This document shows, one piece after another, positions 23,430-37,030 of a stretch of 64,000 bases of DNA. Source of the stretch: Cymbidium sinense (lineage: Eukaryota; Streptophyta; Magnoliopsida; Asparagales; Orchidaceae). The stretch covers positions 1 to 64,000 of the forward strand of contig JAKCPB010000027.1 in the NCBI GenBank assembly GCA_021442155.1, in the 5' to 3' direction. Position 1 is the first letter of the stretch. The number at the start of each line of letters is the position of its first letter. The position numbers and the translations under genes are program-made. Below the pieces are notes generated by a model. It was given only the letters and a program-made list of their open reading frames with translations. It was not told where the DNA came from and searched no databases.

Positions 23430-25891
23430 CGATTGAGATGGATGGATCAATCCCACATCGGCCACAAGTTGTCCCCCAAGTCCACGTGGCTCAATTTGAG
23501 TGGAGGAAGGCTTGGGAGGTGGCTCAATTTTGGGCTTGCATCCTTGATCCCTTGGTTTTGGTTTGTAAGGCTAACTCACCTCCCTTTGGTCCAAGGCAAG
23601 TCCCAACACACTTAGGGTGAGCTAGGTGGGTAGGTGATACCCCATTTGGGGTGAGTGAGGGAAATTAAGTGATGGGAGAGTGGACTTTGCCAAAAATAAA
23701 GGTGGAATCCTATGTAAAGAGGCTTAGCAAATGGGTAATCACCTGATTGGACTCATTTGGTTTTGGATTTTGGGTTGACCCAAGATGGGTTTGGGCCAGG
23801 TTTGGTTATGTTCCAAGTGGCCATGGGTTGATTTCAAGTGGCTCAATTTGACCCTTATAGGTCAAATTGATTGGATTAAATGACCAATTGGTCAAATTGG
23901 GTCAAACTAAAGCTTGTTAGGTTTAAATGATGATTTGAAGTGTTTTGTTCAAGTGGTTTCAATCAATTTGGCCTAGGCTTGATTTTGGCTCATTTGGAAT
24001 CAAATGGGTCAAATAGGTCAAAATTTGACCAAATTGGCCAACCGCTTTGAGTGTTTTAAGTTCAATTGGTCAAGATGATTGTAGGGTTTGAATCAATTTT
24101 ATTTAATTTATATTTTGGACACTTTGACCCTTTAGGTCAATTTGGGCTAAGTTGGTCAATTAGGTTCAATTGGCCAAAATTGATTCAATTATGGGTCAAG
24201 TTCAATAATCAATTTAGAATGAACTTGAGCTATTGGTTGTAATTAATTTTGGTTGGATCATGATTTGACCCATTTTGACCTTTAGGTCAATTTGGGTCAA
24301 CAAAAACGACCGGGTTTGGTTTAGCTCAATTGATAGTCAAGTAATGTTCAATCATTGATTATGAGTTGGTATGAATCAATGGTTTCAATTGATAGTGATG
24401 AGTTTTGGCTAATTTGAGTTTCATATGGGCTAAGGGTTGGACAAATGACCAAGTTGACTTGGTTTAACGATTTAAGGCAATTGATCATCTTAGAAAGATT
24501 AATGATCATGGTATGAGGTTTGGATGGGCTTGGTTCAATTCAATTTATGTTGGATTAGAACTTGGTTCATATGGGTTCTTTAGGAAAGTTTGAGTTAAGT
24601 GGACCTAAATGGGTCAATTGGCTTGGTTTTGCTTGATTAAGGTTTAGTTAAATTTATATATGAGTTTAGAATTGAAATATAAATCCAACCGCAATCAATT
24701 TGGGCTATGATGGGTTTTGGATCATTTGGGATTTTCAAGTCAAAAGAGCTAAGTTGGGCTTGACTTGAGTTGATTTCAATTTGGTTTGATGATTATAGGT
24801 TTCATTTATATTTGGATAGATGATTGAAGCAATGTTGATTCAAAAGAAAATCCATTGATTTTGGCTTGATTTAGGTGGATTTTGGTTTAATCCAAGGAAT
24901 TGGCTTAAAGGGTTGTTTTGATTTGATTTTGGATTTTGTTTTAGTTATTTGAATTTATATTTCATTTATATTTGTGAATATAAATGAAGATATAAATGTT
25001 TATGAGAAATAATTGAATTTGTGGTGGTTTGAAGGTAAATTTAGCTAAGCTCATGAAGGAAGGTCCATGTGGCTTGGAAGGGAATTTGATTTAGTTTGAT
25101 TTAATTTTGATCATTGGAATGTGGGTTTCATTTATATTTATGAATATAATTAATGTAATAATTGATTTATAAGAAAATCAATTGAGTTTGAGTTGATTTG
25201 AATGGGATTTGGCTAAGCTCATGGAGGTCCATATGGGTTAACTTGGGATTTGATTGGATTTGGATTTAGCTCAATTTAGTTTTGGTTATTTGAGTTTATA
25301 TTTCATTTATATTTATGAATATAAATAAAGATATGATTGATTTATGAGGTCAATCAAGTTTGGCTTTAATTGGGTGGAGATTTGGCTAAGCCCATGAAAT
25401 TCAATCATAAAGCTTAAGGAGGATTTGGGAGTTTAAATTTGATCTGGTTTCAAATTTAGAGTTAAATTTGAATTTAAATTTGATAAATGATTGAGAGATT
25501 GAATTGATCTTTGAGAAAATTAATTGAATTTGGATTGATTTGAATTTGGTTAAGGGCCAAGTCCATAAGATAAACTCATATGGCTTAGGTAGGATTTTGA
25601 TTTTGGGTTTCAATCATTTGATTTGGAATTTCAAATTTTATTTGGAATTTGAATTTGATATTTGAATTGAATTTTATGTTTGGTTTAAGGAGCATAGTTT
25701 TAGTTTACAGATGGGCAAGTCTCCCTAAATCCCAAGGCATAACCTACCCTATGACTAACCCTTCTAAGTCTCTAGGCTTAGTTAAGTTCACCTAATCACT
25801 AGAAGAGTCTTAAGACTAAGGAGCTCTCTATATAAGAGTCCTAGATCTATGATGAGGAGGTTGAGAATTCACTCTAAAAGTGAGGTTAGCA

Positions 25892-26951
25892 AAAGGTCCC
25901 CATGATATGTGTGGTGTAACCGACAAGGCACATCACACATATTGGAATTGACCGAGATGATCAACAACGTCCAAGGATTAAAGAACCAATGTAAACAATC
26001 TATACCTAAACTTGAGATGTGACAATCATGATCTTAGTGTAATGCAACTCAACTTATGGCAAGGGCATAAGAGAGGAAGATGAATCCACTAAGGGGTATA
26101 TAAACCTTCCACTAGGGAAAGTTTGGGTTATCCGAGGATAAGGATTGAATTTGGTCATATGATTTATGTAAAGAAGATCCACTAGGGATTAGAATCTATA
26201 ATCTACCAAGGATGGGTGTATGAACCTTCCATTAGGAAAGTTCGGGTTATATGAGTTTGATTTCATTAATGTATCCACTAAGGATAGAGTTGGTTAGATT
26301 TGCTTGGTAGACATCCACGGGGATGAGAATTTGATTTGATTTATTTAATTGATTTATTTTTTATGATTTGGGGCTCCATTGGGAGAGGATATGATTTGAT
26401 CTAATTTGATTTGAGGTTTAAGGCATATCTATTGGAGATATGCCGATCTGCTAGGGATAAGGTGGATTTAATTTATGGATGCGATGGATCCACTAAGAAG
26501 GGGCTATATTAGCCTTGGCTTATCTTAGATTTACAAATCAAAAGGGATAGTCCACCAATCGTGGTAGAGCTAACCAACCTAAATGTTGCCTTGTGCAATG
26601 GTCGATCTAGGAAGAAAGCATTACATCTTCTAAAGCGGGAGCAATCAGGGTGATCTATTGGTAGCACAACAAATCAAACCCAACCTAGGGAGACTCGAGT
26701 GAATGCTATTGTGGACTCATATAAACTCAAAAATAGTCAAAATTAATATAACTTTAATTTGATGGACCTACAAAGAAGGGGCTATATACCTCACTATCTC
26801 ATATTAATGAATCCAAAGGGATAGTTTACCGTCCGTGGAAAAGCTAACCAACCTAAAGGCCACCTTTTGGTGTTGTGGTGAATAAATCTCTATTGGGAGT
26901 CACCTTTCAAATGTGGAGAAAAGAAAGAAGAGACCTTATAGAAATTCATCT
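25892..26951 (-). repeat. 3' untranslated region of the inner element with tandem repeats
   Basis: Two repeat types are seen: 'atccactaaggg...aaccttcc(a/c)(c/t)taggaaag' units at about 26080-26330, and a longer unit of about 290 bases beginning '(c/t)actaagaaggggctatat' at 26490 and 26770. The longer unit recurs past the nested LTR at about 34805, which shows both sides belong to one region. Next to the 3' LTR the element-sense sequence is atcatggggacctttt, a weak candidate polypurine tract. Confidence 0.6.
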
Positions 26952-29900
26952 TGTTAAGATGCCACGCATCTAGATATACTTATTTAGTGATCTGGATACA
27001 TCATCAAGGTATAGTGTGTTATCTTAAAAGACAAAAGTCACTTCCCTTAAATGGAACCAATCACCTCAATAAGGACTCCTAAAGATGATGGGTCTACATA
27101 TATATCAAGGATTCTTCCTAATTTATATGGAAAAGTAAAGCGTGGTTTATTTTAAACTGTTTGTTAAGTTCCCTATAGGCAACCCCATAATTTATACATC
27201 CTAAGGGATAGATCCTTAGGAAACTCTCGATTAAGATAAATGATCATTTTCTCAAGATTTCAATAGGGAAGGACTATCAATCAATTGGTTTATGTTAAGG
27301 TCAAATGGGATTGATCAAAAGAGGGACTTATTATCGAAGCCAAAATGGGAACTAAGTAGAGATGCTCGATGCTAGAAATCTAGCAGCATCTCAAACTATC
27401 TTAAAATTTGGCTTTACATTTTAGAAATTGATTTAGTTTATTTGAGTTGCATTTTTCATTAGAATTTTAGGATTTAAGATTCCTTAATAAAAGATTAAGA
27501 AAATGCCTAAGAGGTGAGGAATTATGCTTATGGCCCACAAAGGGGAAAAGCAACCTCTAACCTAAATCTAGGGAGCTTAGGCAAAGATCAAGCACAACCT
27601 AAATCAAAATGGGTAATTGGTTTGCCTCCATAAGAGAGGATAAACAAATTTTGACACTTACAACCGCTGTGGTCACCAACTAACTCCTCCTATGATTTTA
27701 AATACATGTAGGCAAGTATTTATGCTTATGCAAGATAGCTAGGCTATTATTTAGAAAGAGACTAAGTCCTTAAACTCACTCCCTAAAGAGACTAGATCAT
27801 GTAAAGGGACATGCTTCAAATGACCTAAATCTAATGCATTTCAAATTTCATTTTATTTTATTTTGGACAAATATTTTGACTGCTAATAGGATTTTTTATG
27901 ACTAATGCATGAGAAATCGATTACAAAAAATCAATGAGAAGGAGGAGATGAGTTTCCACCATGGCTCCTCAGTCAAGCTCTCCTCAAAGGTGGAAGCCCT
28001 CCAATCAAGAGTAAAATAAGATGCGCATGATATTATAAAAAATGCTCATCCGCTAAGGGTTGCTAATTCTTTTATCTTGATTTTAATCCTAAGTTTAGGT
28101 GAGGTTATGAGTTGTTTAATTTTATTTGAATTGTTAAGTTGGGTAAAAGATTTATTTTTTCCTAAAGAGCCTAATCCACATCCACCATACATAAAGCAAG
28201 GAAGAAACTAGAAAAGCATGCCACTTAATGCAAAAGCTAAACAAATCATCAATCAATTTATAAAGCTAATCACAAAAGAATAAATGGTTGTATGGTCGCA
28301 CCATCGCACAAAACCCAAAATATCAAATTGGGTGAAGCTCTACCCTTATACAACCATTACAAATGAATTGAATTATAATTAAGCAAAGGAATTCATTGTT
28401 ATGGGGTCTTCAAGCTTTATTCTTCTTTCTTCTTTCTTTCTTCTTCTCTTCTTTCTTTGGTTCCTCTTGATGGTTGGAAGGTGGATGCTCTAAGGCTTCA
28501 CATGATGCATAAGATGGGATCTTATGACCAATGTTCATCCTAATCCCCAAACAAATAATTCCAAAATCCTAATTATATAAATTTTACATGAAAAGGAAAA
28601 GGAAATCTAACTAACACGCAAAATAAAGGTTAGTTAAATCACACCACACAAATCCCAAGCATGTATATTGGACTTATCACCCCACACATGGGTGACTAAG
28701 TCCACGCCTATGGATTATGCAAAGGGGTATAAGCACCTACAAGCAAGAAGTAGTTATATTTTTATTTATGATAGCCTTTAAGCACAATCAGAAAAGAATA
28801 GTTAGACTAAGACGCCCTACCATTCATTCTATGAGCATACACCTAACATCCAATCTAAAACATATATCACAAAATAAAACATAACATCAAACCATGCACA
28901 CCTAACCTAAGGCTAGAAGTTGACTTAGACTAATGTGTGCTTTGAAGGCTTGTGTGGTATGCTTAGCTTAGACTTTAGGTTCAAATTTTCTAAGTGTGAA
29001 AGACATGTTCAACTTAGAGGAGGGTTCATTTAAGTTGTTTAATTATTTTGGGTTGATTTTATTTCATGTTTTCATTTATTTAGGTGAAACCTATAATTAA
29101 TTACTAAGTTATGAAGAGATGGAAAGAGAAGAGAACTTCTCTTCCTTCCTAATCTTAAGTAATTTTCTAATGTAGTTCATGTTTTAGTTTCATTTAGGTG
29201 AATGTTTTGATTAAATCTTTTAATTAATCCTAAGTTTAGATAAACTCTAAACAAACCTATTCAAAAGAAAGGCATTTTAAGATTAAATAAAATGAATCAA
29301 AATTCACATAACACACATTACTTCACTTCTTTCCCAACATATATAACATGCATATGGATGGACCTAAGCATATCTATACATGCAAATGAGAGTAGTTAAC
29401 ATACTTTATGATGCATGCTAAGTAATCCATTTAAGAAAATTTAGAAGTTAAATATGCATGATTTTTCTTAAGTAGAAAAGGTTTTCCTTATCCAAAATTT
29501 CACATACATGCATGAAAGTAAGAAAGGCATAAGTGAGTACAAGTGCCAATGTTAACTGAGGTGTAAGGTACAAGACCTACTTAGGGCTTCTTAAAGCCTC
29601 GCAACCTTGGTTGTCCAAACTAATATACCACTTTCTTTACAAACATGTATATAAAAGAAATGAAATGGAAAAGAAAATGCAAAAGTTGTTAATAAATTTA
29701 TTTTATTTATGCAATTTATGCATGCAAGTATAGGAACCCTTCTTAGATGAGAGAGTATAGGATGAATAGGGTATGGAATTAAGTAAATGTTGGGTTCTTT
29801 TCAAATGAACCCCACATCTTACCAACTCCTATTCAAAACTATGCTAACATAAGAAAGAAAGAAAGGCTACACTAAACATGACTTTATAATCTATCACATG

Positions 29901-31959
29901 CAAGCTTATAATTAAGATATGAATATCACACTTTTAGGTTTGATATTCCATTTATAAGTTTTAAAATATTTTGATTTAGTAGTGATAATAGCCACTCATA
30001 TTTTACTTTAGCCAACACATGCACATTTGACATAAAGTAAACAATTTTATTTTAAAATTTGAAACATGAAATTATGAATGCATGAATCACATGACCTACA
30101 ACTTAACATGTTGAGAAAGATTCAAAGCAATGAAAGCATGTAAACAAACACACTTTACTTAAAATCCTAAAGACATTCTTAAGGAATAAGAAAATTTAGA
30201 ATAAATCAAAGTGAATTTAAAAATGATTTTTGTTTAGTTTGAAGTTTGATTTAATTTTAAAAGATGAGATGAGTTTGTTGTTCCTAACCCATTCTCACAT
30301 GTGTTTTATATTTTGTTTAATTTTCATATAATTAGATCCATTTTTAAACATTGATTAGGTTAAGATATGAATTAAGTTTAATTAACCCTTACCTACACCA
30401 CCTTAGAAAAATTAACTAAGTAATGAGCCAATGAGATGACATAAAATCACAAGATATTTAAATTTGTAATGCACCTAATAATGAAAAGGCTAATGCAATT
30501 TGGCTCACAATTAAAAGTTAATTAAGCTAAGGGATTTTAGTTTAAGTACTTTTAAGACATCCCTTCACACTTATGAAAGGGGTTTTAATTTCCTTAATTG
30601 AACTTAGGTTAAACACCTATGCATCTACCCAAGGTAGATTAATTAAGTTCTAAAACTTTTAAAATTTAAAAATTGATTAAATGGTTGATTAATGAGTTAA
30701 CCCTTAATTAAGAGGGGATTAAGGAGAGAAAGGGGTTTAGGGAATAACTTAGGGAAATGCCCCAAAATTATTTTGTAAACCTCCCAATTACTAGATTTGA
30801 ACTTAATCAATCCTAATAATAGGGTAAATACACTAATTATACCTTAATTACCTTAATATGAATAGTAATTAGGGAATGAAATAGCATTTCCCAATTAAGC
30901 CCTCAATAAATCCCAAAAAATTAGGGGAGGCATAAGTCATCCCTTAAAAGAACCCTAGAAGTTTGAGAATTGAACCTAATTAAAAGATAATTAGCTAATT
31001 AAGATTTCTAAAGAAACCCAAATTTAGAGAAAAGGGTAACTCAAAATCCATTGAAACATTTTTAAATATTCTAGATGAAATTATCTATCCATAGCATTTT
31101 TCTTTTATATTTTTTGATTTTTCTATGAAGAGTTATGAATTTTAGAAGTTCTATGATTAATTAGAAATTAATTAGGTAATTAATCCCTACTTAATCTCAA
31201 TCCACATGACAGCATGGCACGCCAACGCTTTACATGCATCATGTCAGGGGGTGTGACTTAAACATCACCCCAAATGGTGGCAAGCACACGCCAATATCTC
31301 TCGCGTTGATCAAAGATCATATGGCTGGATTCACCCAGCTTTTAAAGGGAAATGAATTCTAAAATATAATCTCCATCTAAAATGCATGGATGGACATGAG
31401 ATGAGCCAAGTTCTTCCCCGAGGATCAATGGAGATAGTCCATGATCTAAAGGAGATCCAAGCATCTAGCATGGAATCATACAAAACTCAACCCACACCAT
31501 CTATGCATGATTACCAAACCTATCCAACTGATTTCTTATGCCATGAACATTTCTTTCACAAAGGGCCAACACCTTCTAATCTAAGTGGTCAAAAAATTTC
31601 ATACCTCACCCACTCAAGATCGCAGGTAGCTTAGTGGAGATGAAGCCTTGAAATTCCTAGGCCTTGGGATTGAGTGGCTTGCTCTATGGATCAACACCAC
31701 TTGAAGATCCTTGTGACTTTGATGGAATTGATCCTCTCCTTACTGGGAACTCCAATGAGCTTGAGTGAGTCAATTGGTCCAAGAGGTGAATTGGAAGGAG
31801 ATCAAGTGTAGATGAAGTTAGCAATTGGATTGAGCTCCCCTTATTTTGCACTATGCAAAATCGAGAATTAGAATTCAAATCCTATTTAAGAAGCTGGAAT
31901 GATCTCATGATGATTCTAAGTTCAATCGATAGTGAGTGTAATGAAATTTCATTGAATTA

Positions 31960-31975
31960 GAGTATATATCTCCCT
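31960..31975 (-). promoter_or_regulatory. palindromic TATA block, nested LTR (worn)
   Basis: GAG and CTC flank TATATAT at the equivalent LTR position; the outer arm is degraded. Confidence 0.35.
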
Positions 31976-33529
31976 GGAAATCGGATGGCCAAACCATTCC
32001 TTGCCATTTTGATCCAATTGACTAGATTGGAGAGGTTATTTTATTTTTTGAGTGCACATGGTTGGTTTGATCCTTGAGTAGATTGCCAACTTCCCATGTG
32101 CGTAAATTGAGCAGAGGGAATTTAAAACTCAATTTTAAGCCAAGTGGTCAAGTTTGGTCTATGGATCAAATGGTGACCCAAACCCATTGGGTTGGTGCAC
32201 CACTCATCACTAAGTCCCCTGAGCTTTTAGAAAGCCTCAAGTGATTGTGAAGAGGGTATGACCAAAATACCCATGGGTTGGGCCAAAATTTGTTCTATGG
32301 CCTAGGGGTAGAATGGTCATTTTTTTTTTTTTTCACTTGGGTATGTTTTTATGTTGAAAATATATGTTTGCTAAGTTTCAATGGATTTGGAATCCATTTG
32401 ATAGGTCTGCTAATGTTGACCCATTTAGGTCAAATGGGTCAAACCAAGGGTTGGATCAAGTTCATATGACCATTTAAAATTTTTGGTAGCTTTGGTTTGG
32501 CTCAATTTGGTATTGATTTTGTCTCATATGACTTCATTTAGGTCAAATGGTCAAGTTGACCTATTTGACCCATTTGACCTATTTAGGGTCAAGGGTAGGT
32601 TTGGTTAGTCATATGGAGTGGATTAGCATCTTTATTTCCAATCAATTGGTTAAGTTCAATTTTGCTCAACATGACCCCTTTAGGTCATGTTGGTCTAAGG
32701 TCAACTGGCTAGTTAGATCTAGTTGGCTGAGGCTTTGGTCAAGTTTCACAAATGATTTGGGATGGACTTGACCCAATGGTTTCAATCAATTTGGCTTAGA
32801 TCAAGTTTTGACACATTTTGGCCCTTTAGGTCAAAATGGGTCAACTTGGGTCAAGTGGCCAATTGGGCTACTAGGCTTCAAATGTTGGTCAAGTCAAGTT
32901 CAAACATAGGTCATGAGTGAACTTAGATCAATGGTTCCAATCAATTTGGCTTATGGTGGATTTTGACTATGTTAGTTTCATTTTAGTTAAGTGTTGACTT
33001 GGTCAACCCTTAGGTTTGACTTGGTTTGACTAATTTGATTGATTGATCATCCCATGATGATTGTTGATCATGATGAGAGGAAAATATGAGTTTGGTTTAA
33101 TCCAATTTGGTTAGGATCAAAGTTGGTTCATAAGGGTACTTTAGGTCACTTGGGTCAAGTGAGCCTAAGGGGTCAAATGGCTTGGTCAAGGCTTGATTTG
33201 AAGTTGATTGATCTTGTATATGGATTTATGATTAAAATATAAATCCATTTACAAGTGGTTTGAAGTCAAATGGATTTTGATCCATTTGAAAATTTCATAA
33301 TCAAAGGAAGAATATGAAGGGGTCTTGGGTTTGATTTTGATTTGGGTTTTGATTGTTAGATTGAAGTTTGGATTTATATATGATTGTGATTGTAGGTTTG
33401 ATTGAACCATGAGAGAAAATCAAGGATTGCTTGATTTGAAAGTGATTTGGCTAAGTTCAAGATTTTGACTTGAAAGGCTTAGATTTGATTTTGAGTGATT
33501 TGAGTTTGATTTTTTTTGAATAGGTTTTG

Positions 33530-34150
33530 ATTGTTTGAATTTATATTTCATTTATATATGTGAATATAAATGAGAATATAAATTGATCATGAGAAAAATT
33601 TCAAGAATTTGAAGTTTGAATCATGATTTAGGATAAATATTAAAGGGAATTTAAAGGATTTAAGGAAATTTTAATTTGAAATTTAATTTTGAATTGATTG
33701 ATTGATGTATATTTATATTTTATTTATATGAGAATATAAATGAGAATACAAAAATTTTGAGAAAATCCCATGAGTTTGAAATGGTTTGATCAAAGTTTAG
33801 TTAAATCCATTAATGGAAAATTAAGGGATTTAAGGGAATTTCAAGAATTTTAAATTTGGAATTTAATTTGAGTGTTTGATTTAATTGATTTATATTTATA
33901 TTTCATTTATATATGAGAATATAAATGAGATATAAATAAGTTTTAGAAAATCTCATGAGTTTGAAGAGGTTTGATCAAGGTTTAGGTTGATTTTGGCTAA
34001 GTCCTTTAATGGAAAATTAAAGGGACTTAAGAAAATTTTCATGAATTGATTTGGAATTTTGAGTTTGATTTGATGGGTTTGAATCTATATTTCATTTATA
34101 TATGAGAATATAAATGAGAATATGAATGAGGTATGAGAAAATCAAAGATC
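33530..34150 (-). repeat. tandem repeats of about 180 bp in the nested LTR
   Basis: Units with 'tttatatttcatttatat', 'gagaatataaatgag', 'gagaaaatc' and 'tggctaagtccttt' recur about every 180 bases. They are the counterpart of 870-1375. Confidence 0.7.
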
Positions 34151-34522
34151 TAAATGGGTTTGAATTATAGTTTTGATTAAGTCCTTAAGGGTTAAGGACT
34201 TAGGAAATTTGGACTTAGGAATTTTGATGGATTTTGATCATGATCATGGATTTCAATCATGGAATTGATTTGAATTTGGAGAAAATAAAATAGAATTTAT
34301 TTGTAGTTTGACTTGAAAGAAGGAAAGTGAGAATGGTTTAAGTTAAAGGGTAGGAAATTTTCCTAACACTTGCATGACCTATTCCTATGGCTAACTCTTC
34401 TAAGTCTGGGATTGGAGTATCCACCTAATCACTAGATGTGTCTTAAGACTAAGAACTCTTAAAGTCTAAGAGGAAGTATGTCTAAGATGGAGGTGTTGAG
34501 AGCTCATTCTAAAATGAGGTCA

Positions 34523-35800
34523 GGTGTGTCAAATGGAAGAAAGCATGTAGACTTACATCTTTCAAAGGGGAGCAACCAGGGGTGATATGTTGCTAGCTAA
34601 ACAAATAAATTGCCTAGGTACTATTGAATAAATGCTATTTAGGACTTATATCAATTCAAGAGTAGTGATGATTCTATAGAGAGTTTTGCTAACATTGCCA
34701 AAAGGTTAGATGCCCGCTTGAGAAAAGGTACCGGGGTGTCCTCCTAATCCATAAATGAAAATATATTTTTTTGTTTATATGTTTTGTGGACCTTTGGTGT
34801 GCAAGGGACCACACAGAAGGGGCTATCGCCTTGTCCTATCTCACTTATCGGACCGGGAGAATATGCATATGAAGAAGGATTCTCCAACCATGGTGGCTAC
34901 TAGAAAGGGGATTGTCCAATCCAAGAGTAACAGTAGTTCTAAATGGGGTCACAAGGATGATCCAAATAGAGTGCCCACAATAGAGGTGCCACGCTGGGGC
35001 ATTATCGGACCCTATAAAAGAAAGCTTATGTATACTGGTGACAAGCAAAGGCACAATAGACTTACATTTGCCATGAGTGGTGTATCCACGTGGTGGGTTA
35101 TCGCATAACGAGGACCAACCAACCTAAGGTGCCCATTGGTGCAATGATCAACTGAGAAGAAAGTGTGTAGACTTATCTTTATGATTGAAATGATCATCGG
35201 GATATTCTCTGTCGAAAGAAGATACTATCCACCTAGACTACTAAGTGGAGAGTCCCACGGGACCTTTTAGACTTGAAGTAGTCGAGGAAAGAGCCACTAG
35301 AGGACTTGCCTTGAGCCTCAAATATACTCGACCCGGTCGGTGCTTGATGTCTAGTTCAAGAAGAAAGCGTAGACTTACATCTTCTTAAACAAAGTCAACA
35401 TGAGGTAGCTTATTAGATGCAGTAAGGCCTACCAGAACTAACAAGCTCATTAGTATGCAATGGTTAAGTTAGAAAGAAGGCATAGTAGACTTACATCCTC
35501 CTAAACAAGGAACCATTGGCATGACACACTAGTAGGATAGCATATCATCCTAAAGCGACTACTAAGTGAGTCGCTAGAAAGTTATCCCAACTTCAAGTAG
35601 CCAGAGACAAAATATATGTGTTGGTTTTATGTAGTTTTGTGTAGTTTGTGTTTGTGTCATATTGATAAAGGATAGGATGTCACTCTAGTTCTTTACACCT
35701 AAACACATCTTGGAAGATTCACAAACAAAGATGTTTTTCAATATGGAAGAGATGATACTTGAGATGAAAATTTTCATTGATATTTATTTTGAAACAAGAT
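34523..35800 (-). repeat. 3' untranslated region next to the pol end
   Basis: It continues the repeats seen at 26490-26950: 'agaaggggctat' at 34816, 'agaagaaag.gtgtagactta' at 34536, 35155, 35360 and 35470, and 'gactactaagtggagag' at 35238 and 35560. It is non-coding. The 117-codon frame at 34755 lies wholly inside these repeats and is not a gene. Confidence 0.6.
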
Positions 35801-36620
35801 CTATGGATAATATTTCTTTAGGTAATGCCCATTGATTAAAAGCATTAGCCGCACTTATGATTTAAGAGATGATAAGATCCTCCTTGGTAGACCTTTTCTA
35901 TGGCTTAAGGGCCTTCCCAAGTGGTTTCAAACTTTCTCCCATCTTGTGACAGAAATAATTGGTCTCCTTGGAACTAAAACAAGCTCTCCTACTTGAAAAG
36001 TTCTAGGATGGACCAACTTCTTATGAGCTTGAATCATTTTGGATTTATATAACTCGAGGTTCTAGCATGCGTGGCGTCTCTCTTCCAAACTTTGAGCTCT
36101 TCTAACGCAACTTGGTGTTACGCTCTATTGTGATCTTCTACCCACAACTATCCTTAGTGATGGGAGTTAAACTTCTAATAGTTGAATGGCTTTGGACCCA
36201 TACACTAAAGAGAAAGGGGTATATTGAGTTGGAGTTCTATATATGTGGTGCAATAAGCCCACAAGGCTTCAACCAACTGCTCATGCCACTTTCACCTTGT
36301 TATCGAGTTTCTTCTTTTAATATGGATGAAGTTTTATTAAAGGCCTCAAGCCATTTGCCCTCAAGTAGTAGATGGTAGAATATCTCCAATCTATGCTATG
36401 TCTCGAAAAGTTATTGATTTTGGTGCTCTTAATACCATTATCTAATATAATTCTTTGAGGCACCCAACCTATATACAATATGATTCCTAAAAAATTGTAG
36501 CATGCTTGTGACCTCTTTGAGTGAGATCACCTCACTTACTAAAAGAAGTCAGTGGCAACTAGGATGAACTGATGACCCTTGAAAAAGGAGGATCACATCA
36601 CAATCTAGAGTTAAGAGAAG
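35801..36620 (-). pseudogene. integrase remnant and Pol C-terminus, Tat-type Ty3/gypsy
   Basis: Integrase inserts element DNA into the host genome. Short matches appear in the expected order in the minus sense, in shifting frames: FILVATDFF (36542-36568), containing the first acidic residue region of the core; VPQRIILDNG (36434-36463), with the second Asp; LEAFNKTSSIL near 36306-36350; WHEQLVEALWAYCTT (36242-36290); then PRTFQVGELVLVPRRPI (35957-36007), the C-terminal domain pattern of Tat elements; and an end at INGHYLKKYYP followed by a stop at 35801. At least three frameshifts and several stops separate them. The stretch between the second Asp and the Glu region is shorter than in intact integrases, and no HHCC zinc domain was recognised upstream. 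It is dead. Confidence 0.75.
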
Positions 36621-36939
36621 TATACATACTCTTGCCTTTCCGGGATAGTACATTATGGTTCTTCCTCACTTTGAAGAAGTCACACCATCAAAATACATCT
36701 CCCAACGGTGAATGCTAGTGTCCCCTAAGTTCATGATTTATTCATCGGGAGGTCATCACTAAGCGAAGAATTAGTGGGTGTGATGCTAAGAAATCTAGTG
36801 CTTATCCTTTCACCATGAAAAAACAAGTAATGTCAAACTATAACAAAATCATGGATCAATGTGCCAACCATGGATAGCGCCGTGTCATGAGAGATATTGT
36901 TGTGGGTTGATCCTTGATATCAAGTTCACCTTATGAGAA

Positions 36940-37030
36940 AGTATGTAATCGTAACTTTTGAGACAAAGATTAAAGTCAAGGAATGCTTTTCAATGAGTGG
37001 ATAGTTTACCTCAACAAGGATTAGATGATG
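36940..37030 (-). pseudogene. RNase H remnant of the retrotransposon
   Basis: In the minus sense VEVNYPLIEKHSLTLIF (36963-37018) resembles the 'Y.PIEK..LAL' segment of Ty3/gypsy RNase H, which degrades the RNA strand during reverse transcription. It lies about 0.5 kb after the RT active-site motif, as expected. The catalytic residues further on were not recognised, and only about 0.4 kb separates this from integrase, so a deletion is likely. Confidence 0.6.

Larger units (their letters stand above)
18107..25891 (-). mobile_element. 3' LTR of the inner element (subtype A, about 7.8 kb)
   Basis: On the plus strand it runs from TGTAGTGTTTATTC to gtgaggttagca, and it aligns along its whole length with 44241-52050. 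It has three 85-bp sub-repeats (20705, 20979, 21229), the TTATACAAC block at 19520, the palindrome at 23408-23429 and a TTGACC-rich section at 23750-24760. It encodes nothing; the frames at 23409-23620 are not shared in register with other copies. Confidence 0.8.
26952..34522 (-). mobile_element. nested LTR, short subtype (B), about 7.6 kb
   Basis: On the plus strand it runs from TGTTAAGATGCCACGCATC to aaaatgaggtca. Its edges and single 85-bp sub-repeat (29545-29625) match the copy at 546-7293 better than the subtype A LTRs around it. It interrupts the 3' untranslated repeats of the inner element. A target duplication could not be recognised, because both flanks are tandem repeats. Recombination between elements could also have placed it here. 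Confidence 0.7.

Noticed and set aside
26952..34522. 3' LTR of the inner element
   Set aside because: It was first taken as such because it lies nearest to pol. Its subtype B features and the repeats continuing beyond it (25892-26951) show the true 3' LTR is 18107-25891.
34755..35108. 117-codon frame on the plus strand
   Set aside because: It lies inside the 3' untranslated tandem repeats of the minus-strand element and is not kept in the other repeat units.
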